The notes below the pieces were generated by a model. That model was not told where the DNA came from and did no database searches. It was given only the letters and a program-made list of their open reading frames with translations. Source: Pseudomonas iranensis (GTDB lineage Bacteria > Pseudomonadota > Gammaproteobacteria > Pseudomonadales > Pseudomonadaceae). Taken from it: DNA of 64,000 nucleotides. The stretch lies in assembly GCF_014268585.2 (NCBI RefSeq), contig NZ_CP077092.1:5989501-6053500 (forward strand), written 5' to 3'. The translations under genes were made by a program, and so were the position numbers. Of the stretch, positions 16,505 to 26,678 are shown piece by piece (position 1 is the first letter of the stretch; each line of letters opens with the position of its first letter).

Positions 16505-17113
16505 TCAAAGCAACTCACGAATCTCCGCCGGCAAAAGGCTCATAAATTTGCGCGTCGGATTGTCCCGACAGTTCGTGAAAATTATTGGTACTTGTTTATT
16601 CATCTTCGCAATCATCGCCAGACGTTGCTCATTCGAAAATTGGCGCTGGAAGAAAATATTCGACAGATAACCGCGGATGTTATGGAACGGCAGCGCGTCG
16701 ACCCACGAATATTCGGCCGCATTGGCCAGGTATGAATTGACGTCCCGACAACTCAAGCCCTTGATCCATTGATTGATGCCCTTGGGCGCTTCCAGGCGGA
16801 AGGCCAGCGGCGCGATAACCTCCTGCTCGGGCGGTTTATCGCCCGCCACTGTCCATGGCCTGAACCGCCAGCGCTTGACCGCCGCCGATGCTGATTCTGC
16901 CAGTGCCGGATGATCGCTCTGCAGAACACTGACCTTGTTCACCGAACCATCGGCCTGCACCGTGAACTCAACTCGCACATCGCCGGTGATCCCGGCCCGC
17001 TGCAATGCCTGCGGATAAATCGGATCGGGATGGGACTCGGGTATCAGAAACAATTGCCCTGCCTGACTCGCAGTGGCTAACACCAACAGCAGCAGCATGC
17101 CTATCCAGTTCAT
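16505..17113 (-). CDS. Secreted TonB C-terminal domain protein with an unknown tail
   Basis: A 202-residue protein with a signal peptide ending near ATASQA-G (residue 18). It then has a TonB-C domain at about residues 25-110 (PDPIYPQALQRAGITGDVRV, EFTVQADGSVNKVSVLQSDHP, AVKRWRFRPWTV). There is no proline-rich spacer, and the N-terminus looks cleavable, so it is not a classical energy transducer. The last ~90 residues (INQWIKGLSCRDVNSYL ... ITNCRDNPTRKF) have two Cys and are not recognised. It is convergent with the bacteriocin module, 39 bases away. A scaffold or assembly role in the envelope is possible but unproven. Confidence 0.72.
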   Translation of the reverse strand: MNWIGMLLLLVLATASQAGQLFLIPESHPDPIYPQALQRAGITGDVRVEFTVQADGSVNKVSVLQSDHPALAESASAAVKRWRFRPWTVAGDKPPEQEVIAPLAFRLEAPKGINQWIKGLSCRDVNSYLANAAEYSWVDALPFHNIRGYLSNIFFQRQFSNEQRLAMIAKMNKQVPIIFTNCRDNPTRKFMSLLPAEIRELL

Positions 17114-17432
17114 ATCGCTCCCTGCGCTCGCTTCGAGCTTGGAAAAGCAAACAGGTTAGGGCGCCGCTGCAGGCTTGAGCAGTTGATGACGTCCCGTTCG
17201 CGCGCAGGAATTTTCCTAAAGACATGCCCTAAATTGTTCTGAAAAACCGCAGAAACAGGGCTCAGTAACTATTCCCACAACGACCCGTTCTTATTTCTGA
17301 GCGACATGTTCATAAAGGAACGCTCCACCGCCCAAATTTCCACTGTTTTGCCAACGTCAAGCAATGCTATTTTCGGTAACGAAACTGTAACATTCGCATC
17401 CGCAGTCAAAACAAGAAAACTGGAGCTCTTGA
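17114..17432. other. Intergenic region between the TonB-C gene and glpT
   Basis: These 319 bases hold the divergent promoters of the TonB-C gene and glpT, and one clear palindrome (listed separately at 17371-17384). A minus-strand open frame crosses into the glpT start but has no family features and is not called. Nothing else was recognised. Confidence 0.6.
17371..17384. promoter_or_regulatory. Candidate GlpR-type operator before glpT
   Basis: TTTCG-GTAA-CGAAA is a perfect 5-base inverted repeat 49 bases before the glpT start. Operators of the DeoR-family glycerol-3-phosphate repressor GlpR contain TTCG/CGAA half-sites, so control by GlpR is plausible. Confidence 0.5.
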
Positions 17433-18782
17433 ATGTTTGCTTTCTTTCGTCCTGCCGCACATCAGGCTCCATTGCCTGAAGAAAAAATAGACAGCACCTA
17501 CCGCCGCCTGCGCTGGCAGATCTTCGCCGGTATCTTTATCGGCTACGCCGGTTACTACCTGCTGCGCAAGAACTTCTCCCTGGCCATGCCTTACCTGATC
17601 GACGAAGGCTACAGCCGTGGCGACCTTGGTCTGGCGATGTCGGCGATCGCCATCGCTTACGGTCTGTCGAAGTTCCTCATGGGCCTGGTGTCCGACCGTT
17701 CCAACCCGCGCTTCTTCCTGCCGTTCGGTCTGCTGGTCTCGGCCGGGGTGATGTTCATTTTCGGTTTCGCGCCGTGGGCAACGTCCAGCGTGACGATGAT
17801 GTTCATTCTCCTGTTCATCAACGGCTGGGCGCAGGGCATGGGCTGGCCGCCAAGCGGGCGGACCATGGTGCACTGGTGGTCGCAGAAGGAACGCGGCGGC
17901 GTGGTGTCGGTGTGGAACGTGGCGCATAACGTCGGCGGCGGTCTGATCGGCCCGTTGTTCCTGATCGGCATGGGCCTGTTCAACGACTGGCACGCGGCGT
18001 TCTACGTCCCGGCAGCAGTCGCACTGGGCGTAGCGGTGTTCGCCTTCATCACCATGCGTGACACCCCGCAATCGGTCGGTCTGCCGCCAATCGAGCAGTA
18101 CAAGAACGATTACCCGGAAGGCTACGACGCCAGCCACGAAGACGAATTCAGCGCCAAGGAAATCTTCGTCAAATACGTGCTGCGCAACAAAATGCTCTGG
18201 TACATCGCTCTGGCCAACGTCTTCGTCTACCTGCTGCGCTATGGCGTGCTGGATTGGGCGCCGACGTATCTGAAGGAAGCCAAGGGTTTCACCGTGGATA
18301 AAACCTCGTGGGCCTATTTCTTCTACGAGTGGGCAGGCATCCCGGGCACGCTGCTGTGCGGCTGGATGTCGGACAAGATCTTCCGTGGCAACCGTGGCCT
18401 GACCGGCATGGTGTTCATGGCCCTGGTGACTGTGGCGACTCTGGTGTACTGGCTGAATCCGGCCGGCAACCCGATGGTCGACATGATCGCCCTGCTGTCG
18501 ATCGGCTTCCTGATCTACGGCCCGGTGATGCTGATCGGTCTGCAAGCGCTGGAACTGGCGCCGAAGAAAGCCGCCGGTACCGCAGCGGGCTTCACTGGCC
18601 TGTTCGGTTATCTGGGTGGTTCGGTCGCGGCCAGTGCGGCGATGGGCTACACCGTCGACCACTTCGGCTGGGATGGCGGTTTCGTGCTGCTGGTCGGCGC
18701 TTGCCTGCTGGCGATGGCCTTCCTTGCGCCAACGCTGTGGCACAAGCAAGTCGCCAGTCAGAGCCGCGAAGCGGTCGCCTGA
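17433..18782 (+). CDS. glpT: Glycerol-3-phosphate transporter (MFS antiporter)
   Basis: Twelve-segment inner-membrane antiporter that exchanges external glycerol-3-phosphate for phosphate; 449 residues, as in E. coli. The family signature is clear: [20 protein letters not shown] near residue 30, [15 protein letters not shown] near 88, and [19 protein letters not shown] near 132. The ATG at 17433 follows GGAGCTCTTGA. GlpT is also the usual entry route for fosfomycin. The 3' end overlaps the convergent ChaC-like gene by 25 bases. A GlpR-like operator lies upstream. Confidence 0.95.
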   Translation: MFAFFRPAAHQAPLPEEKIDSTYRRLRWQIFAGIFIGYAGYYLLRKNFSLAMPYLIDEGYSRGDLGLAMSAIAIAYGLSKFLMGLVSDRSNPRFFLPFGLLVSAGVMFIFGFAPWATSSVTMMFILLFINGWAQGMGWPPSGRTMVHWWSQKERGGVVSVWNVAHNVGGGLIGPLFLIGMGLFNDWHAAFYVPAAVALGVAVFAFITMRDTPQSVGLPPIEQYKNDYPEGYDASHEDEFSAKEIFVKYVLRNKMLWYIALANVFVYLLRYGVLDWAPTYLKEAKGFTVDKTSWAYFFYEWAGIPGTLLCGWMSDKIFRGNRGLTGMVFMALVTVATLVYWLNPAGNPMVDMIALLSIGFLIYGPVMLIGLQALELAPKKAAGTAAGFTGLFGYLGGSVAASAAMGYTVDHFGWDGGFVLLVGACLLAMAFLAPTLWHKQVASQSREAVA

Positions 18783-19426
18783 TCGCTGTGTGATTTACAG
18801 CGCTTGAGCCGCGCCTCCAGATTGCGGTCTGGCATGGCGTGGCTGCGCAGGGCGTGCGCGGTCCGCTCGACATAATCGCGAGTGGTGCCGTAACGCCCGC
18901 TGGCGCTGGCGAACACCTGGCTGAGCACATGATCCGGCAAGTTGCCGGCATAGCTCGGCAGGTGACGCTCCAGCACGAAGCCCAAGGCCTGCACCTGAGT
19001 GCCATCTTCGAGCCGGCAATTGAGCCAGTGCGGGCGATACGAGGGAAACGGCATCTCACGTTTCCACAGGGCATAAAGCGCGGTATCGAGATTGTCTTCC
19101 GGCAAGCGGTAGGCAAAGCCACTGCATGAACCGCCACGATCCAGACCGAACACCAGACCGGGCATTTCCGGCGTACCCCGATGCTCGTGGGACCACAGGT
19201 ACAAGCCGCGATGGTAGCCATGCACGCGACCGCGCATGCGCTCGACTGCCGTGCATTCCGGGCGCCAGATCAGCGAACCATACGCGAACAGCCACACCGG
19301 CCCGCCCTTGTGGCGCGCCATGGTCGATTGCATGGAAGCGAGAAGTTGTTCGTGCGTCAGCTGCGGCCCAAGATCGAGCCGCGGAGGGTAAGCCAGGTTC
19401 AGAATTGCGTTTTCAATGGCGCTCAT
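18758..19426 (-). CDS. ChaC-like gamma-glutamylcyclotransferase
   Basis: A 222-residue protein of the ChaC/GGCT fold, which in characterised members splits glutathione into 5-oxoproline and Cys-Gly. [11 protein letters not shown] near residue 48 is the YGSL substrate loop. Further landmarks are [41 protein letters not shown] and the catalytic Glu region near [14 protein letters not shown]. The C-terminus overlaps the end of glpT by 25 bases on the opposite strand. The final [11 protein letters not shown] lies wholly in that overlap. Glutathione as substrate is inferred from the family. Confidence 0.88.
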   Translation of the reverse strand: MSAIENAILNLAYPPRLDLGPQLTHEQLLASMQSTMARHKGGPVWLFAYGSLIWRPECTAVERMRGRVHGYHRGLYLWSHEHRGTPEMPGLVFGLDRGGSCSGFAYRLPEDNLDTALYALWKREMPFPSYRPHWLNCRLEDGTQVQALGFVLERHLPSYAGNLPDHVLSQVFASASGRYGTTRDYVERTAHALRSHAMPDRNLEARLKRCKSHSDQATASRL

Positions 19427-19512
19427 GGCGAATAGCGTTCAGCTCCCCGCGGGTGAAGAATTACTTAATAGAACGCACCGCTGTAACAATAAGGCACATA
19501 TGTTTTAAGGCA

Positions 19513-19584
19513 AATTAAGTGCCACTGCTTAATTGCCTGATCGATATATAACCTAGCGGTATTTGCCTAATTAGATAAATACCG
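19513..19584. promoter_or_regulatory. AT-rich palindromes upstream of the ChaC-like gene
   Basis: In an unusually AT-rich 180-base gap there is AATTAAG-N8-CTTAATT (19513-19534) and a stem CGGTATTT / AAATACCG (19557-19584). TGATCGATATATA and CGATCGGCTATATA repeat about 44 bases apart. These could be operators, a promoter region or a hairpin ending the upstream reductase transcript. No T run marks a standard terminator. Confidence 0.4.
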
Positions 19585-19610
19585 ATCGGCTATATACCAA
19601 GTTATAAGTC

Positions 19611-20579
19611 TCAGGAGCGCGGCGCGTAGGCGAACACATCGGCGCGCATCTGATGCGCATCCATGCCCGCCTCGACCAGCGCGTCCAGGGTGCCGTAAAC
19701 CATCGCTGGCGACCCGCTGGCATAGACATGCAGCGGTTTCAGATCAGGGAAATCTTCGCAAACCGCCTCGTGCAACATCCCGCAGCGCCCCTCCCAGCCG
19801 CACTGGTCGCTGACCACTTTGTGCAGGAACAGATTAGGCAGCTTCAGCCATTCGTCCCAGTGCTCGATCTGATAAAAATCTTCCGGGCGGCGTACGCCCC
19901 AATACAGATGCACTGGATGCTTGAAGCCTTCGGCGCGGCAATGTTCGATCAGACTGTGAATCTGGCCCATGCCGGTGCCGGCGGCGATCAACACCAGCGG
20001 ACCGTCGGGCAGCTCCGCAAGGTGAGTGTCGCCAAAGGGCAGCTCGACACGCACCAACGGGTTGCGTTGCAGCTGCTCGATCAGGCTTAACGCACTGGTT
20101 TCGCGCGCCAGCACATGGATTTCCAGATCCCGCCCGCCGTGGGGTGCCGAAGCCATGGAGAACGCCGACTTCTCACCGCTCTCGCGCTCGATCATCAAAT
20201 ATTGCCCGGCGTGATAGCGCGGCGGCTTGCCCGCCGGTGCACGCAGACGCACGCGCCAGGTATCGCCGCCGACCTCGCGGCAATCAATGACCTGACACGA
20301 CAGGCTGCGCACCGGCAGCTCACCCCGTGCGAGCACGCCATCCCATAGCAGCACGCAGTCTTCCAGCGGTGCGGCGATGCAGGTGTAGAACTCGCCATGA
20401 TCGTGGACTTTGCCGGCCTGCTCGACGCGGCCCTCCACCAGCAGCGCTGCACACACGTGGCAATTGCCGTTGCGGCAGCTTTGCGGGCAGTCATAGCCCA
20501 GGCGCCGCGCGCCGTCGAGAATCCGCTCACCGGGCTGTATCTCGAGCACTGCTCCGGAAGGCTGCAGGGTTACACGCAT
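19611..20579 (-). CDS. CDP-6-deoxy-delta-3,4-glucoseen reductase-like ferredoxin/FAD oxidoreductase
   Basis: A 322-residue electron-transfer flavoprotein. Residues 1-90 are a plant-type [2Fe-2S] ferredoxin domain with C-x4-C-x2-C (SCRNGNCHVC) and the fourth Cys in YTCIAAP. Next is an FAD domain (HAGQYLMIE, SMASAPH) and an NAD(P)H domain (LIAAGTGMGQIHSLIEH, near residue 215). The ATG at 20579 sits in TGATG, overlapping the ubiD stop by one base, so the two are co-translated. In pseudomonads this pair is conserved. An auxiliary redox role for UbiD or its flavin cofactor is conceivable but inferred. The sugar-reductase name comes from homology only. Confidence 0.85.
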   Translation of the reverse strand: MRVTLQPSGAVLEIQPGERILDGARRLGYDCPQSCRNGNCHVCAALLVEGRVEQAGKVHDHGEFYTCIAAPLEDCVLLWDGVLARGELPVRSLSCQVIDCREVGGDTWRVRLRAPAGKPPRYHAGQYLMIERESGEKSAFSMASAPHGGRDLEIHVLARETSALSLIEQLQRNPLVRVELPFGDTHLAELPDGPLVLIAAGTGMGQIHSLIEHCRAEGFKHPVHLYWGVRRPEDFYQIEHWDEWLKLPNLFLHKVVSDQCGWEGRCGMLHEAVCEDFPDLKPLHVYASGSPAMVYGTLDALVEAGMDAHQMRADVFAYAPRS

Positions 20580-22045
20580 CAATCTATTCCTAACTGATTC
20601 CAGATGGCATCGATCCGTTGGGTGACGGCGTCGTCCTTGACGATCACGCGGCCCCACTCGCGGGTGGTTTCGCCCGGCCACTTGTGGGTGGCATCCAGGC
20701 CCATTTTCGAGCCCAGGCCGGAAATCGGCGAGGCGAAGTCGAGGTAGTCGATCGGCGTGTTGTCGATCATCACCGTGTCGCGCTTGGGGTCCATGCGCGT
20801 GGTGATGGCCCAGATCACGTCGTTCCAGTCGCGGGCGTTGATATCGTCGTCAGTGACGATAACGAACTTGGTGTACATGAACTGTCGCAAAAACGACCAG
20901 ACACCGAGCATCACGCGCTTGGCATGCCCCGGATACGACTTCTTCATCGTCACCACGGCCATGCGGTACGAGCAGCCTTCCGGCGGCAGGTAGAAGTCGG
21001 TGATCTCCGGGAACTGCTTCTGCAGGATCGGCACGAACACTTCGTTCAGCGCCACGCCGAGAATCGCCGGCTCATCCGGCGGACGGCCGGTGTAAGTGCT
21101 GTGATAGATCGGTTTGATCCGGTGGGTGATGCGCTCGACGGTGAACACCGGGAAGCTGTCGACTTCGTTGTAGTAACCGGTGTGGTCGCCATACGGGCCT
21201 TCGTCGGCCATTTCGCCGGGATGAATCACGCCTTCAAGAATGATTTCGGCAGTGGCCGGCACTTGCAGATCGTTGCCACGGCACTTGACCAGTTCGGTGC
21301 GGTTACCGCGCAAGAGCCCTGCGAAAGCGTATTCGGAAAGGCTGTCCGGCACCGGCGTCACGGCACCGAGAATCGTTGCCGGATCGGCGCCAAGGGCCAC
21401 GGACACCGGGAACGGCTGGCCCGGATGCTTCTCGCACCACTCGCGAAAGTCGAGAGCACCGCCACGATGGCTGAGCCAGCGCATGATCACCTTGTTGCGG
21501 CCGATCACTTGCTGGCGGTAGATACCGAGGTTCTGGCGTTCCTTGTTCGGGCCTTTGGTGACCGTCAGGCCCCAAGTGATCAGCGGGCCGACGTCGCCGG
21601 GCCAGCAGGTCTGCACCGGCAACATCGCCAGATCGACGTCGTCGCCTTCGATGACCACTTCCTGACACACCGCGTCTTTGACCACTTTCGGCGCCATCGA
21701 AATGATCTTGCGGAAGATCGGCAGTTTCGACCAGGCGTCCTTCAAGCCCTTCGGCGGCTCCGGCTCCTTGAGAAAGGCCAGCAGCTTGCCGATTTCGCGC
21801 AGTTCGCTGACCGACTCGGCGCCCATGCCCATGGCCACGCGCTCGGGGGTGCCGAACAGGTTGCCGAGCACCGGAATGTCGTAACCGGTGGGCTTCTCGA
21901 ACAACAATGCCGGGCCTTTGGCCCGCAGCGTGCGGTCGCACACCTCAGTCATCTCCAGCACCGGCGAGACGGGAATCTGGATGCGTTTCAACTCTCCGCG
22001 CTGCTCAAGCTGCTGCACGAAATCCCGAAGATCCTTGAATTTCAT
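20579..22045 (-). CDS. ubiD: 4-hydroxy-3-polyprenylbenzoate decarboxylase
   Basis: Decarboxylates the polyprenyl-hydroxybenzoate intermediate of ubiquinone synthesis using prenylated FMN supplied by UbiX. The 488 residues match E. coli Ubi[23 protein letters not shown] is the usual start. Landmarks are [36 protein letters not shown] (carrying a conserved active-site Glu) and VSGLGSK-like [18 protein letters not shown]. The ATG at 22045 is preferred over an in-frame TTG at 22063, because GAGGGTGCC precedes it. It is co-translated with the downstream reductase. Confidence 0.95.
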   Translation of the reverse strand: MKFKDLRDFVQQLEQRGELKRIQIPVSPVLEMTEVCDRTLRAKGPALLFEKPTGYDIPVLGNLFGTPERVAMGMGAESVSELREIGKLLAFLKEPEPPKGLKDAWSKLPIFRKIISMAPKVVKDAVCQEVVIEGDDVDLAMLPVQTCWPGDVGPLITWGLTVTKGPNKERQNLGIYRQQVIGRNKVIMRWLSHRGGALDFREWCEKHPGQPFPVSVALGADPATILGAVTPVPDSLSEYAFAGLLRGNRTELVKCRGNDLQVPATAEIILEGVIHPGEMADEGPYGDHTGYYNEVDSFPVFTVERITHRIKPIYHSTYTGRPPDEPAILGVALNEVFVPILQKQFPEITDFYLPPEGCSYRMAVVTMKKSYPGHAKRVMLGVWSFLRQFMYTKFVIVTDDDINARDWNDVIWAITTRMDPKRDTVMIDNTPIDYLDFASPISGLGSKMGLDATHKWPGETTREWGRVIVKDDAVTQRIDAIWNQLGID

Positions 22046-22232
22046 TGACGATGGCACCCTCAAAATAGGCGTACATCCTACCTGCTCTGACGGGCAAACA
22101 GCAGCCCGTCATCGCTCGATTGTGGCGCGCGCTGCGGCGAAGGGGCAGGCGTCCAACTCGGGAGCGCGCTGCCGGCGCCGCAGAATCGGCCCATCAACAG
22201 ATATCGGCGATGGCCGTGAGATTTTTCGGAGC

Positions 22233-22262
22233 AAAAAAAACGCCCCCTTGCGGGAGCGTTCT
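22233..22262 (-). terminator. Intrinsic terminator after rho
   Basis: On the minus strand AACGCTCCCG / GGGGGCGTT form a stem with a CAA loop, followed by eight T. It starts about 20 bases after the rho stop. Confidence 0.88.
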
Positions 22263-22281
22263 TTGTTGAAACGCCAGAGTA

Positions 22282-23541
<1,260 letters not shown>

Positions 23542-23738
23542 ATAGGAATGACGTAATCATTTATGGAGGGGGGAAATTAAGCTTTTGGCTTAATGAGGCC
23601 GCGCCGCGGAGAAGGCGACAGGATCGCGAACTAATTCGAAAAGGAGTGCGTCGGCGACGGCTAGCAGGGGGCATTGGAGAAACCAGTGCGGGGCCGAATG
23701 TACCACCTGAATTTCGGAGCGTCTAGCCCTGAATACGC
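23542..23738 (-). promoter_or_regulatory. rho promoter and leader region
   Basis: A 197-base non-coding stretch between the trxA terminator and rho. Near the start codon, TTAAGC-CAAAA-GCTTAA (minus strand) can form a small hairpin just upstream of a CCCCCTCC tract. Rho autoregulates in its leader in E. coli. Whether this one does is not shown by the sequence. Confidence 0.45.
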
Positions 23739-23769
23739 AAAAAGCCCCGCGTTTTGCGGGGCTTTTTTT
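23739..23769. terminator. Bidirectional intrinsic terminator after trxA
   Basis: AAAAAGCCCCGC-GTTTT-GCGGGGCTTTTTTT: a GC stem with A and T tracts on both sides, 20 bases after the trxA stop. Confidence 0.92.
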
Positions 23770-23788
23770 CAGCGTTTTACTGCGACGC

Positions 23789-24118
23789 TCAGATGTTGGC
23801 GTCGAGGAACGCCGCCAGCTGCGACTTCGACAGTGCGCCGACCTTGGTCGCTTCAACGTTGCCGTTCTTGAACAGCATCAGCGTCGGGATACCACGCACG
23901 CCATGCTTGGCCGGGGTTTCCTGGTTTTCGTCGATGTTCAGTTTGGCGACGGTCAGCTTGCCTTTGTAAGTCTCGGCAATTTCGTCCAGAACCGGTGCGA
24001 TCATTTTGCAAGGGCCGCACCATTCAGCCCAGTAGTCGACCAGGACAGCGCCTTCGGCCTTGAGTACGTCGGCTTCGAAGCTAGCGTCGCTAACGTGTTT
24101 GATCAGATCGCTGCTCAT
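23789..24118 (-). CDS. trxA: Thioredoxin 1
   Basis: Small cytosolic disulfide reductase, 109 residues. The redox site is [11 protein letters not shown] near residues 30-40, with the usual WCGPC. The buried Asp region (VDYWAEW), the cis-proline [14 protein letters not shown] near residue 76 and the C-terminal [13 protein letters not shown] are all standard. It is a single-gene unit closed by its own terminator and followed by rho on the same strand. The trxA-rho neighbourhood is conserved in gammaproteobacteria. Confidence 0.98.
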   Translation of the reverse strand: MSSDLIKHVSDASFEADVLKAEGAVLVDYWAEWCGPCKMIAPVLDEIAETYKGKLTVAKLNIDENQETPAKHGVRGIPTLMLFKNGNVEATKVGALSKSQLAAFLDANI

Positions 24119-24238
24119 GGAATTCTCCAGGTTGTAAGCAAAAAAACGTGGCCCATCATAGCCGCCCTTCCCTTGTTCAGGAAGCCGCAGATGATTGAGT
24201 GTTGCTATGGCCCTTGATGAGTTTGGGTATAGCTCAAC

Positions 24239-24946
24239 TCACGCCGTGGCGGGAGCGATGAAGGCGATTCCGGTACGCAGGGCGGCGTTGCGCACGTGTT
24301 CCTGCATGGCTTTTTGCGCTGCTCCCGACGCACGGCGGGCCAGGGCACGGAGAATCTTGCGGTGTTCCTGCCAGGTTTCCATGGCGCGCTCGGCGCGGAT
24401 GAACGGCAGTTTCTGGCTCTCGAGGAAGATCTCGGCGCTGGCGGTGAGGATGCTCAGCATCGCCTGATTGCCGCTGGCCAGCAGGATCCGTCGATGAAAT
24501 TCGAAGTCGAGTTTCGCCGCCGCTTCGAAGTCGCCGAGCTTCAATTGCTCGCGCATGGCCGCAACGTTGTCTTCCAGCGCATCCAGATCGAACGTGCTCA
24601 ACGTCACCGCCGCCAACCCTGCTGCAAACCCTTCGAGCGCATAGCGCAATTGAAAGATATCCAGCGGTGATGCCTGCGCCGCAAACGACCAGCCTGGCGC
24701 GTTGTCGCCGCGCGACAGTTCGACCGGCGACTGCACGAACACGCCTTTGCCCGGCTGAATGCTGACCACGCCCAGTGCACTGAGCGACGACAGCGCTTCA
24801 CGCAACGATGCGCGGCTGACGCCCAGTTGCAGCGCCAGATCCCGTTGCGAAGGCAACGCGTCGCCGGCACCGAAGCCCTGTTCGGTGATCAGTTTGCGGA
24901 TCGCTTGCAGCGCCACTTCGGGTACGGCGCGGGAGATCGATTTCAT
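24239..24946 (-). CDS. FadR-subfamily GntR transcriptional regulator
   Basis: A 235-residue repressor-type regulator. An N-terminal winged helix spans about residues 10-75 (FGAGDALPSQRDLALQLGVSRASLREAL, the GntR recognition region). A C-terminal FCD effector domain follows (AKLDFEFHRRILLASGN near 145, with His/Asp metal ligands). The ATG at 24946 (MKSISRAVPEV) is chosen; the frame is open for 21 more codons upstream but these look non-coding. It is divergent from an amino acid ABC transporter 256 bases away, which it most likely controls. The ligand is probably the transported amino acid or a breakdown product. Confidence 0.85.
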   Translation of the reverse strand: MKSISRAVPEVALQAIRKLITEQGFGAGDALPSQRDLALQLGVSRASLREALSSLSALGVVSIQPGKGVFVQSPVELSRGDNAPGWSFAAQASPLDIFQLRYALEGFAAGLAAVTLSTFDLDALEDNVAAMREQLKLGDFEAAAKLDFEFHRRILLASGNQAMLSILTASAEIFLESQKLPFIRAERAMETWQEHRKILRALARRASGAAQKAMQEHVRNAALRTGIAFIAPATA

Positions 24947-25202
24947 GATGTGCGGACGCGTCAGGGCCAAGGTGCGGCTAGTTGTAAAGCTATTCGTCGA
25001 GTCCGGCAAGTCGTGCCCCAGCGGGGTTCGGCGCGTGCAGCCGATGCGCCATCGCAGTGCGAAAACCGAGTTGACTGTTCAGACCAGTAAGACCGAACGA
25101 AGCCGCTGCTACCGCGGCCTGCCGGGGCGAAATCCGCCTGTTGGCACGGCCCATGCTCTGTCCGATCGCAACAACCACTTCCCGCCGATCCGGAGATTGT
25201 CC

Positions 25203-25988
25203 ATGACCCAGCGTTACAGCGCCCTCCTCGCTTCCCTGTTTGCCGGCCTGCTGCTGTGCCAGGCCCCCGCTCACGCCGACGGTCTGGACGACGTGGTCAA
25301 ACGCGGCACGCTGAAAGTTGCCGTGCCCCAGGACTTCCCGCCGTTCGGCTCGGTCGGCCCGGACATGAAACCGCGCGGCCTGGACATCGACACGGCGAAA
25401 CTGCTCGCTGATCAGCTCAAGGTCAAACTTGAGCTGACCCCGGTCAACAGCACCAACCGCATTCCATTTCTCACCACCGGCAAGGTCGATCTGGTGATTT
25501 CCAGCCTAGGCAAAAACGCCGAGCGCGAGAAGGTCATCGACTTTTCCCGCGCCTATGCGCCGTTCTACCTCGCCGTGTTCGGTCCGCCAGACGCTGCAAT
25601 CACCAGCCTCGACGACCTCAAGGGCAAGACCATCAGCGTTACCCGTGGCGCCATCGAAGACATCGAGCTGAGCAAAGTCGCCCCGGAAGGCGTGACCATC
25701 AAACGTTTCGAAGACAACAACTCGACCATCGCCGCTTACCTGGCAGGCCAGGTCGATCTGATCGCCAGCGGCAACGTGGTCATGGTGGCCATCAGCGAGA
25801 AGAACCCCAAGCGCGTACCGGCGCTGAAGGTGAAACTCAAGGATTCGCCGGTCTACGTCGGTGTGAACAAGAACGAAGCGGCGTTGCTGGCCAAGGTCAA
25901 CGACATCCTCAACACCGCCAAGGCTGACGGCGCGCTGGAAAAGAACTCGCAGACCTGGCTGAAAGAGCCGCTGCCGGCCGATCTCTGA
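25203..25988 (+). CDS. Periplasmic polar amino acid-binding protein
   Basis: Family-3 solute-binding protein, 261 residues with a signal peptide (LFAGLLLCQAPAHA-D, cut near residue 25). The mature start GLDDVVKRGTLKVAVPQDFPPFG and the central LDIDTAKLLADQLKVKLELTPV and GKVDLVISSLGKNAEREKVIDFS motifs are classic for the amino acid group. The ATG at 25203 follows GGAGATTGTCC. It is the first gene of a four-gene transporter operon. The exact amino acid cannot be read from the sequence. Confidence 0.9.
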   Translation: MTQRYSALLASLFAGLLLCQAPAHADGLDDVVKRGTLKVAVPQDFPPFGSVGPDMKPRGLDIDTAKLLADQLKVKLELTPVNSTNRIPFLTTGKVDLVISSLGKNAEREKVIDFSRAYAPFYLAVFGPPDAAITSLDDLKGKTISVTRGAIEDIELSKVAPEGVTIKRFEDNNSTIAAYLAGQVDLIASGNVVMVAISEKNPKRVPALKVKLKDSPVYVGVNKNEAALLAKVNDILNTAKADGALEKNSQTWLKEPLPADL

Positions 25989-26009
25989 TCGACTGCGCGG
26001 GAGACGTTC

Positions 26010-26678
26010 ATGGCTTATCAGTTCGATTTTTTGCCGGTGGTGGAAAACACCGACCTGCTACTGCGCGGCGCCCTGTTCACCCTTGAGCTGACTGCCATCG
26101 GCGCGCTGCTTGGGGTCGGCGTCGGGATTGTCGGGGCGCTGGTGCGGGCGTGGCAGATCCGCCCGTTCTCGGCGATCTTCGGCGTCTACGTCGAGTTGAT
26201 CCGCAACACGCCGTTTCTGGTGCAACTGTTCTTCATCTTCTTCGGCCTGCCGTCGCTTGGCGTGCAGATTTCCGAATGGCAGGCGGCGGTGCTGGCGATG
26301 GTGATCAACCTTGGCGCCTATTCGACCGAGATCATCCGCGCCGGCATCCAGGCGATTCCGCGCGGGCAACTGGAAGCCGCAGCGGCACTGGCGATGACGC
26401 GCTTCGAAGCGTTCCGCCACGTCGTCCTGCTGCCGGCGCTGGGCAAGGTCTGGCCGGCGCTGAGCAGCCAGATCATCATCGTCATGCTCGGTTCGGCGGT
26501 GTGTTCGCAGATCGCCACGGAAGAATTGAGCTTCGCCGCCAACTTCATTCAGTCGCGCAACTTCCGCGCTTTTGAAACCTACGCGCTGACCACCCTGATC
26601 TACCTGTGCATGGCGCTGCTGATCCGCCAATTGCTCAACTGGTTTGGCCGGCGGTTCATTGCGAGGAGCAGCCAATGA
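26010..26678 (+). CDS. Amino acid ABC transporter permease (HisM/GlnP type), first subunit
   Basis: Inner-membrane permease, 222 residues with about five hydrophobic segments. ELIRNTPFLVQLFFIFFGLP near residue 64 is the PAAT permease signature. QLEAAAALAMTRFEAFRHVVLLPALGK near 125 is the EAA loop that contacts the ATPase. It begins 21 bases after the binding protein. Its stop overlaps the next permease start by four bases (ATGA, 26675-26678), so the two subunits are made in equal amounts for a heterodimer. Confidence 0.92.
   Translation: MAYQFDFLPVVENTDLLLRGALFTLELTAIGALLGVGVGIVGALVRAWQIRPFSAIFGVYVELIRNTPFLVQLFFIFFGLPSLGVQISEWQAAVLAMVINLGAYSTEIIRAGIQAIPRGQLEAAAALAMTRFEAFRHVVLLPALGKVWPALSSQIIIVMLGSAVCSQIATEELSFAANFIQSRNFRAFETYALTTLIYLCMALLIRQLLNWFGRRFIARSSQ

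Noticed and set aside
13933-17113. Possible prophage or phage-tail bacteriocin cluster around the toxin gene
   Set aside because: No phage structural, lysis or integrase genes are present. Only a soluble S-type toxin and its immunity gene are seen.
17269-17472. Minus-strand open frame of 67 codons upstream of and across the glpT start
   Set aside because: No ribosome site or family match, and it overlaps the glpT start and the GlpR-like operator.
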